A stretch of DNA of 11,915 bases from Perlabentimonas sp046542995. Lineage in GTDB: Bacteria; Bacteroidota; Bacteroidia; Bacteroidales; Tenuifilaceae. Below, piece after piece: positions 6,652 to 11,915 of the stretch. The notes beneath the pieces were generated by a model. That model was not told the origin of the DNA. It saw only the letters and a list, made by a program, of their open reading frames with translations, and made no database searches. Position numbers and translations under genes: made by a program. Position 1 is the first letter of the stretch. Every line of letters starts with the position of its first letter. Location of the stretch: NCBI GenBank assembly GCA_046542995.1, contig JBKHAH010000087.1:1-11915 (forward strand), given 5' to 3'.

Positions 6652-8547
6652 ATGAGAAAATGGCGCATAGAGGACTCGGCTGAGCTGTATAACATTCAGG
6701 GCTGGGGCGTAAACTTTTTTTCTATTAATGATAAAGGCAATGTTGCTGTTACCCCTAAAAAGGATGGGGTATCCATTGATTTAAAAGATCTGGTTGACGA
6801 GTTACAACTTAGGGATGTAGCCACACCCATGCTGCTCAGGTTCCCAGATATTCTGAATAGCCGTATTGAGAAGATGAGTACCTGCTTTGACACCGCAGCC
6901 AAGGATTACGAATTTAAAGGACAAAACTACGTGGTTTACCCAATTAAGGTTAACCAGATGCGCCCCGTGGTTGAAGAGATTGTTAATTACGGCAAAAAGT
7001 TTAACATTGGGCTGGAGGCTGGTTCAAAACCCGAACTCCATGCCGTTATTGCCATTAATACGGATAGCGACTCGCTAATTATCTGCAACGGTTATAAGGA
7101 TGAGGACTACATTGAGCTGGCACTCCTGGCTCAAAAAATGGGGCGAAGGATATATCTGGTTGTTGAGAAGCTTAACGAGCTGAAGCTAATTACAAAAATA
7201 TCGAAAAGGCTCAGGGTTAGGCCCAATATTGGCATTAGGATTAAACTGGCAAGCTCCGGGAGCGGTAAATGGGAGGACTCCGGTGGTGATGTGAGCAAAT
7301 TTGGGCTATCGTCAAGCGAGCTGCTTGATGCCCTCTCTTTTCTTGAGAAAAATAAAATGGAGGATTGCCTAAAGCTTATTCACTTCCATGTTGGTAGCCA
7401 GGTAACTAAAATCCGAAGGATAAAAATTGCATTGCGTGAAGCCTCCCAGTTCTTCACAGAATTAAGCAAAATGGGATTTAATATTGAATTTGTTGATATT
7501 GGGGGCGGTCTGGGCGTTGACTACGATGGAACCCGCTCAGCAAACAGCGGAAGCAGTGTGAACTACAGCATACAGGAGTACGTGAACGATGCCATTTCAA
7601 CCATTGTGGATGCTGCAAACAAGAATGAGCTACCTCACCCAAACATTATCACAGAATCGGGACGTTCGCTTACTGCACACCACTCGGTTCTTGTTTTTGA
7701 GGTGCTTGAAACCACCAGCTTACCAACCTGGGGTGAAGATGAAGAGCTGAGTGATGAGGCCCATGAACTTGTTCAGGAACTTTACTCGCTTTGGGACAGT
7801 TTAAATCAACCCAGAATGCTGGAAACATGGCATGATGCACTGCAAATTAGGGAGGAGGCACTTGATAGGTTTAGCCTGGGAATACTGGATTTAAGAACCC
7901 GAGCGCAAGTTGAGAGGCTGTTCTGGTCCATAGCAAGAGAGGTTCACGGCATGGCATCGAAGCTGAAGCATGTTCCCGATGAGTTAAGAAACCTGTCGAA
8001 ATTGCTATCTGACAAATACTTCTGCAACTTCTCGCTATTTCAGTCATTACCAGATGCCTGGGCAATAGACCAAATATTTCCCATTATCCCACTTCAGAGG
8101 CATCACGAAAAACCAGAACGGACCGCTACCATTCAGGATATCACTTGCGACTCCGATGGGCAAATAAACAACTTTATATCAACAAAGAACTTCTCCTATA
8201 ACCTACCGGTTCACTTGCCAAAAAATGAAGAATCATACTACATAGGAGTATTTCTGGTTGGTGCATATCAAGAGATTCTTGGCGATCTTCATAACCTTTT
8301 TGGCGATACGAATGCAGTACATGTATCGGTTAACGAGAAGGGCTATAGCATAGATCAGGTAATTGACGGTGAAACCGTAGCAGAGGTGCTGGACTATGTA
8401 CAGTACAACTCTAAAAAGATGGTGCGAACTGTTGAAACATGGGTAACCCAGTCGGTTAAGGCGGGAAAGATTAGTACCGAAGAGGGGAAGGAATTCTTGT
8501 CGAACTACCGCTCGGGGCTGTATGGTTATACCTATCTGGAGAAATAG
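6652..8547 (+). CDS. speA: Biosynthetic arginine decarboxylase
   Basis: A 631-residue fold-type III PLP decarboxylase of the SpeA family, close to the 630-660 residues usual for it. It converts arginine to agmatine and CO2, the first step of the agmatine route to putrescine and spermidine, in the cytosol. The N-terminus has 'YNIQGWGVNFFSIN', a SpeA hallmark. K99 in 'VVYPIKVNQ' is the PLP Schiff-base lysine. HFHVGSQ (244-250), GGGLGVDYDG (284-293) and ESGR (335-338) form the cofactor and phosphate-binding parts of the TIM barrel. C499 in 'DITCDSDG' is the conserved active-site cysteine contributed across the dimer. A helical insertion (about 365-470) is family typical. The ATG at 6652 follows an A-rich leader with no Shine-Dalgarno sequence. 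No other polyamine gene is adjacent; it appears monocistronic, between its own -7 element and a strong terminator. Confidence 0.96.
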   Translation: MRKWRIEDSAELYNIQGWGVNFFSINDKGNVAVTPKKDGVSIDLKDLVDELQLRDVATPMLLRFPDILNSRIEKMSTCFDTAAKDYEFKGQNYVVYPIKVNQMRPVVEEIVNYGKKFNIGLEAGSKPELHAVIAINTDSDSLIICNGYKDEDYIELALLAQKMGRRIYLVVEKLNELKLITKISKRLRVRPNIGIRIKLASSGSGKWEDSGGDVSKFGLSSSELLDALSFLEKNKMEDCLKLIHFHVGSQVTKIRRIKIALREASQFFTELSKMGFNIEFVDIGGGLGVDYDGTRSANSGSSVNYSIQEYVNDAISTIVDAANKNELPHPNIITESGRSLTAHHSVLVFEVLETTSLPTWGEDEELSDEAHELVQELYSLWDSLNQPRMLETWHDALQIREEALDRFSLGILDLRTRAQVERLFWSIAREVHGMASKLKHVPDELRNLSKLLSDKYFCNFSLFQSLPDAWAIDQIFPIIPLQRHHEKPERTATIQDITCDSDGQINNFISTKNFSYNLPVHLPKNEESYYIGVFLVGAYQEILGDLHNLFGDTNAVHVSVNEKGYSIDQVIDGETVAEVLDYVQYNSKKMVRTVETWVTQSVKAGKISTEEGKEFLSNYRSGLYGYTYLEK

Positions 8548-8558
8548 ATATTGTTTTT

Positions 8559-8605
8559 AATAAGGACGAAATAATCAATATGGGATTTTTTCGTCCTTAT
8601 TTTTT
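8559..8605 (+). terminator. Intrinsic terminator of speA
   Basis: A perfect 13-bp inverted repeat, AATAAGGACGAAA (8559-8571) and TTTCGTCCTTATT (8589-8601), with a 17-nt loop, ends in a T run (8600-8605). It starts 12 nt after the speA stop. The minus-strand side is followed by A residues, so it is oriented for speA rather than for the convergent Nfu-type gene. Confidence 0.82.
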
Positions 8606-8631
8606 ATGGTAGCTTTTGCTAATTGCACTAA

Positions 8632-8874
8632 CTACAGGTTAACGGCAACCACCTCCTTAATTTCTGGCACATCACGACGAACTGCCTGCTCCACTCCGTT
8701 TTTTAGTGTCATTAGGCTGTAAGGACATGTACCACATGCACCCTGCAACTCTACTTTTACAACCAAATCATCGGTTACCTCAACTAAGGAAATATCCCCA
8801 CCATCGTTCTGCAAAAATGGACGAACCGTTTCAATGGATGCACTTACTTTCTGTTTAATCTCTTCTTTGTTCAT
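8632..8874 (-). CDS. NifU C-terminal domain (Nfu-type) iron-sulfur scaffold protein
   Basis: An 80-residue stand-alone Nfu/NifU-C domain. 'VRPFLQNDGGDISLVEV' (17-33) and 'LQGACGTCPYS' with C47-x-x-C50 are the family signatures; the two cysteines of a homodimer hold a [4Fe-4S] cluster that is passed to target proteins. Its length equals the bare domain, with no N-terminal IscU-like or A-type part. It lies 28 nt downstream of mrp on the same strand, and both belong to Fe-S cluster carriage, so a shared transcript and pathway are likely. No separate promoter element is seen in the gap. The ATG at 8874 is preceded by GAAAG, a weak ribosome-binding candidate. Confidence 0.93.
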   Translation of the reverse strand: MNKEEIKQKVSASIETVRPFLQNDGGDISLVEVTDDLVVKVELQGACGTCPYSLMTLKNGVEQAVRRDVPEIKEVVAVNL

Positions 8875-8902
8875 TACTTTCGTTTTACTTGTTATTAATT
8901 AG

Positions 8903-10012
8903 CTATTTTGATTTTATTTCAACTTTTTGTGTAGCGGGCTTCTCCTTGTTTCTTTTTGTGACCTGCTCCAAAACGTTTTGTGCAAGAGAATCGAATGCCT
9001 TCTGCATGGGCCCTTCATTTGTTGCAATGGGGCTTCCGCTATCTCCTCCTTCACGAATACCCTGTACAATTGGAATTTGTCCCAGTAGCGGGAGCCTCAT
9101 CCTGTCTGCTAATTTTTTACATCCTTCCTTACCAAAAATAAAGTACTTATTATTGGGTAGCTCCTCGGGAGTAAACCAGGCCATATTCTCTACCAAACCT
9201 AGTACAGGAACGTTAATACTTTTGCTGGCAAACATGCTGATACCCTTAACAGCATCGGCTAGGGCAACATCCTGTGGTGTGCTAACAATAATAGCACCTG
9301 TTACGGACACTTCCTGAACCAGCGTTAAGTGAATATCGCTGGTGCCCGGGGGCATATCAATAAAAAGATAATCCAACTCGCCCCATGCACCCTGATGGAT
9401 AAGCTGCCTTAAGGCATTTGTTGCCATAGGGCCACGCCATACCAACGCATCGTTTGGATTGACAAAATAGCCGATAGACAGATGCTTTACACCGTTACTT
9501 TCAACGGGGCGTATTAATTCCAAATCACCCTCTTTGAAAATTTCGGGACGAATATCCTCCGTGCCAAGCATTTTGGGAACTGATGGGCCAAAAATATCAC
9601 CATCAATAAGGCCAACCTTTGCACCTGTACGGGCAACTGCAACTGCCAGGTTTACTGCTATGGTTGATTTTCCAACACCCCCTTTACCAGAAGCTATTGC
9701 AACAATATTTTTAACTTTACTAACGGAAGCCTGACTTTTATATGGTGATTCTAGGGGTTTTACTTCGGGGGCTTTCACTTTAATATCCACCTCAAAATCA
9801 GACCCAACAGAGTTTGTAATTGCTTTTATGCAAGCCTTCTTAACCGAGGATGCAAACGGATCGTTCGGCTTTAGCTGCTCCAGTGTAAATGACACCTTTT
9901 TCTCCTCTACACTTAATTCTTTAACCATCCCTAAGGATACGATATCATCACCGTGCTCCGGATGCTTTATGGCTTTTAGTGTATTGAGGATAGTTTGGTT
10001 TGTAAACTGCAT
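8903..10012 (-). CDS. mrp: Mrp/ApbC-family iron-sulfur cluster carrier ATPase
   Basis: A 369-residue cytosolic P-loop ATPase of the Mrp/Nbp35 group. Residues 1-80 form a MIP18/DUF59-like domain. The ATPase follows with deviant Walker A GKGGVGKST (109-117), DGDIFGPS (137-144), the switch region DMPPGTSD (219-226) and ENMAWF (275-280). It is thought to deliver Fe-S clusters to apo-proteins. The CxxC that follows 'ENM' in many Mrp/ApbC proteins and binds the bridging cluster is absent: the segment reads ENMAWFTPEELPNNKYFIFG, and the only cysteines are C61 and C298. I recall the same replacement in other Bacteroidota Mrp proteins, so it is probably lineage-wide rather than a mutation. The C-terminal 20 residues are Lys-rich and probably disordered. 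It leads the mrp-Nfu pair from a good promoter. Confidence 0.94.
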   Translation of the reverse strand: MQFTNQTILNTLKAIKHPEHGDDIVSLGMVKELSVEEKKVSFTLEQLKPNDPFASSVKKACIKAITNSVGSDFEVDIKVKAPEVKPLESPYKSQASVSKVKNIVAIASGKGGVGKSTIAVNLAVAVARTGAKVGLIDGDIFGPSVPKMLGTEDIRPEIFKEGDLELIRPVESNGVKHLSIGYFVNPNDALVWRGPMATNALRQLIHQGAWGELDYLFIDMPPGTSDIHLTLVQEVSVTGAIIVSTPQDVALADAVKGISMFASKSINVPVLGLVENMAWFTPEELPNNKYFIFGKEGCKKLADRMRLPLLGQIPIVQGIREGGDSGSPIATNEGPMQKAFDSLAQNVLEQVTKRNKEKPATQKVEIKSK

Positions 10013-10040
10013 GCTGTTTTTAATTAATTTAAATAAACGA

Positions 10041-10072
10041 CAAAATTAACTATTCTTAGTATGGTAAACAAA
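10041..10072 (-). promoter_or_regulatory. Bacteroidota-type promoter of mrp
   Basis: On the minus strand TTTG (10072-10069), a 20-nt spacer and TAATTTTG (10048-10041) match the TTTG-n19-21-TAnnTTTG consensus exactly. The predicted start is about 6-8 nt further on, leaving a leader of roughly 20 nt before the mrp ATG at 10012. This is the clearest promoter in the window. Confidence 0.65.
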
Positions 10073-10087
10073 GAAATTGAAAAAAGG

Positions 10088-10600
10088 TTAATCGTATAGT
10101 TCTAAGAACTCAAAGCTATTACCAACAGAATTAAGGTACTTCATAAAATCTTGAAAAGAAATTACCAGCGATGCCGTATTGAGGTTGGGATGAAAACTAA
10201 TACGATTTGCCTGCTTAAGGTTTTCATCTAAGAATAAATGAACATGGTTCTCGATATCGTTAATTAAGCCGAATGGCGATACTGAGCCTGGCTCAATCTT
10301 CAAATATTTCATCATGCGTTTTGGTGATGCAAAGGAGAGTTTCCCCTGCTTTAGCCTTTTCTCTAAATCGGCAATTTTGAGCGTTTGTTTATAGTTAAAC
10401 ACCACCAAATAGTGCTTACTCCCCTTATGATTACGAAAGAAAAGGTTTTTGCAGTGCGCTGAAGCAATTCCTGCCCAGTATTTTGAAGCCTCCTCAACCG
10501 TTGGTACGGGCGGGTGTTGGTGGTAGTCAAATTCTATGTTTAACTTCTGAAGAACCTTATACACATTCTGATCGCCCCTAAGATTAGAGTAATCGTTCAT
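10088..10600 (-). CDS. YbaK/ProX-type aminoacyl-tRNA deacylase (prolyl-tRNA editing domain)
   Basis: A 170-residue single-domain protein of the YbaK/ProRS-associated superfamily. 'YHQHPPVPTVEEASKY' (26-41), 'HCKNLFFRNHKG' (49-60, with the conserved K51), 'SPFGLIND' (108-115) and 'ISFHPNLNTASLVIS' (134-148) match the freestanding prolyl-tRNA synthetase-associated (ProXp-ala/PrdX) group rather than YbaK proper. Such proteins hydrolyse mischarged tRNA, typically Ala-tRNA(Pro), in trans in the cytosol. The length is usual for the group and no tRNA synthetase part is attached. It lies 22 nt downstream of the SpoIIE-type phosphatase gene on the same strand, with no clear promoter between, so cotranscription is plausible, though a shared function is not evident. 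The exact mischarged substrate is inferred. Confidence 0.87.
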   Translation of the reverse strand: MNDYSNLRGDQNVYKVLQKLNIEFDYHQHPPVPTVEEASKYWAGIASAHCKNLFFRNHKGSKHYLVVFNYKQTLKIADLEKRLKQGKLSFASPKRMMKYLKIEPGSVSPFGLINDIENHVHLFLDENLKQANRISFHPNLNTASLVISFQDFMKYLNSVGNSFEFLELYD

Positions 10601-10622
10601 GAAAAGTGGAGTATTTAAATAG

Positions 10623-11915
10623 TTAAAGCCTAAGCCCCATTAATACGATATCATCAATTCTGTCTGTATCGCCTTGCCACTCAAGCAGGGTATTGAGAAG
10701 TATCTCTTTCTGCTCAGGCATGGGTTTTTTATGGATTTCCAAGAGCAAATCTTTTAGATTCTTAATCATGAACTTCCGCTGCTTGGGCCCTCCAAACTGA
10801 TCGGGATATCCATCGGAAAAAGTATAAACAACATCTCCCTTTTTATATTCAATTTCGTGATTAGTAAAAGGAACGTTGTGTTTAATGTGGATACCTATAG
10901 GCATCTTATCGCCCTTAATCTGAATAATTTCATCGTCACGTATAATAATCAGAGGGTTGTTTGCTCCTGCAAATTCAATAATTCCTTTATCGGTATCAAC
11001 AATGTATAAAGCCAGATCCATACCATCTTTACTCTCGCTAGTTTTGCCAGTTTGGTGCAACGATTCGATTATCATTTTCCTGAGCTGGTCGAGTATTTGG
11101 GAAGCGGTAAGCACCTCACCCTTAGTCATAATCTGTGTTAGGAATCCAATGCCCAGCATACTCATGAATCCTCCGGGAACACCGTGTCCAGTACAATCGG
11201 CAACCACACATATTTTACGATTTCCGAATTGAGTGTGCCAGTAAAAATCGCCGCTCACAATATCGCGAGGCAAGTAAAGTATAAAGTAATCGTTAAAAAT
11301 CTCGTTAATTGTTTCAACAGGGGTTAAAAGGGCGTTCTGTATTCTGCTGGCATAGTTGATGCTGCTTTTAATCTCCTCGTTCTGCTCAAAAATCTTATCG
11401 CGCTGCTCCTCAAGTTCCTCTTTTTGAGCAACAACCTCTGCCGTACGTTCCTCAACAATTTCTTCCAGATGGATTTTTTCAGCTATCAATCGGCGGGTAT
11501 TGTAAACAACAATTCCCCAAACTAATAGTCCTGCCAAAATTACATAAACAATATACGCTAGGATTGTACGGTACCACGGAGAATAAATTGTGAAGCTGTA
11601 TTCGGCTAATTGACTCTCCGTTCCGTAAATGTTTCTTGCTTTAACCTTAAATGTATATGATCCCTCGCGCAAATTGGTATAAATTGGGCTTGGTAGGGTA
11701 CTCCATTTTGACCATCCTTTATCATAACCATCAAGGAAAAAACTGTACTCGGTTTTATCAGAAAACTCGAAGAAACTTGATGCTACATCAAAGGAAATGT
11801 TGTTATTTGCAAAGGACAACGCTGGTGTTTGGTTGGGTTGCTGCTCCAGAGATACGATTCTTTTGCCACTCTCTACCTCTTTTGAGAAAGAACCATTAAA
11901 GATGATTGAGTCTCC
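10623..11915 (-). CDS. Membrane sensor phosphatase: Y_Y_Y domain, TM helix, coiled coil, SpoIIE (PP2C-type) domain (5' partial)
   Basis: The frame is open to the right edge of the window, so the N-terminus is missing; 430 residues are visible. A TTG-start reading at 11819 is not the real start, because coding sequence continues upstream without a stop. First comes a Y_Y_Y-type beta-sandwich ('YSFFLDGYDKGWSKWS', 'YTNLREGSYTFKVKARN'), which in this phylum usually follows a periplasmic beta-propeller. A transmembrane helix follows ('ILAYIVYVILAGLLVWGIVV'), then a Glu/Lys-rich coiled coil, then a SpoIIE/PP2C domain. Metal-site motifs are present: 'SGDFYW', 'VADCTGHGVPGGFMSMLG', 'FAGANNPL', 'TFSDGYPDQFGG' and the final 'DDIVLMGL'. 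It probably reads an extracytoplasmic signal and dephosphorylates a cytoplasmic Ser/Thr-phosphorylated protein, perhaps a STAS-type anti-anti-sigma factor. The target and the presence of a propeller are inference. Confidence 0.88.
   Translation of the reverse strand, partial: GDSIIFNGSFSKEVESGKRIVSLEQQPNQTPALSFANNNISFDVASSFFEFSDKTEYSFFLDGYDKGWSKWSTLPSPIYTNLREGSYTFKVKARNIYGTESQLAEYSFTIYSPWYRTILAYIVYVILAGLLVWGIVVYNTRRLIAEKIHLEEIVEERTAEVVAQKEELEEQRDKIFEQNEEIKSSINYASRIQNALLTPVETINEIFNDYFILYLPRDIVSGDFYWHTQFGNRKICVVADCTGHGVPGGFMSMLGIGFLTQIMTKGEVLTASQILDQLRKMIIESLHQTGKTSESKDGMDLALYIVDTDKGIIEFAGANNPLIIIRDDEIIQIKGDKMPIGIHIKHNVPFTNHEIEYKKGDVVYTFSDGYPDQFGGPKQRKFMIKNLKDLLLEIHKKPMPEQKEILLNTLLEWQGDTDRIDDIVLMGLRL

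Noticed and set aside
8889..9317. 142-residue open frame on the plus strand inside mrp
   Set aside because: Antisense shadow of the clearly conserved mrp frame; its translation resembles no family.
11651..11899. 82-residue plus-strand frame near the right edge
   Set aside because: It lies opposite the Y_Y_Y-domain coding sequence, which is plainly the real frame.
1..11915. Search by eye for CRISPR arrays, insertion-sequence ends, tRNAs and long direct repeats
   Set aside because: None seen; inverted repeats found are explained by the two terminators.

Overview
The window looks like an ordinary chromosomal stretch from a member of the phylum Bacteroidota, probably of the Bacteroidales/Marinilabiliales type; the order is my inference. 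Three things suggest this. Several intergenic regions carry the TAnnTTTG promoter element of that phylum, once with a well-spaced TTTG upstream element. Start codons mostly lack a Shine-Dalgarno sequence and sit behind A/T-rich leaders. The gene families also fit: a Y_Y_Y/SpoIIE sensor phosphatase, an Mrp protein with an 'ENMAWFTP' segment, a TIGR02757 protein and a CsgG-like/LPP20 lipoprotein pair.

Layout. Positions 92-2911 (+) hold two consecutive lipoprotein genes, one TPR/CsgG-like and one with an LPP20-like domain, probably one operon for an outer-membrane or periplasmic assembly. Positions 3085-4284 (+) hold a class I/II PLP-dependent aminotransferase ending at a strong intrinsic terminator. 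Positions 4384-6526 (-) hold a tight three-gene operon, transcribed lolD-like ABC ATPase, then a TIGR02757 protein, then a TrmN6-type tRNA methyltransferase, with gaps of 3 and 7 nt. A divergent promoter region (6527-6651) separates it from speA, the biosynthetic arginine decarboxylase (6652-8547, +), which ends at a 13-bp-stem terminator. Positions 8632-10012 (-) hold an iron-sulfur cluster pair, mrp then a small Nfu-type scaffold, behind the best promoter in the window. Positions 10088-11915 (-) hold a freestanding YbaK/ProX-type aminoacyl-tRNA deacylase downstream of a membrane-anchored SpoIIE-type phosphatase whose 5' end lies beyond the right edge.

Together the genes cover envelope lipoproteins and a possible link to their sorting (LolD), amino-acid and polyamine metabolism, tRNA modification and quality control, Fe-S cluster assembly and signalling. 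I see no insertion sequences, phage genes, CRISPR arrays, tRNAs or rRNAs, and no obvious composition break. Every strand switch is marked by a terminator (convergent) or a promoter pair (divergent). I found no clear undescribed system. The points most worth following are the lipoprotein pair, the LolD-TIGR02757-TrmN6 operon, the Mrp lacking its usual CxxC motif, and the edge-truncated sensor phosphatase.
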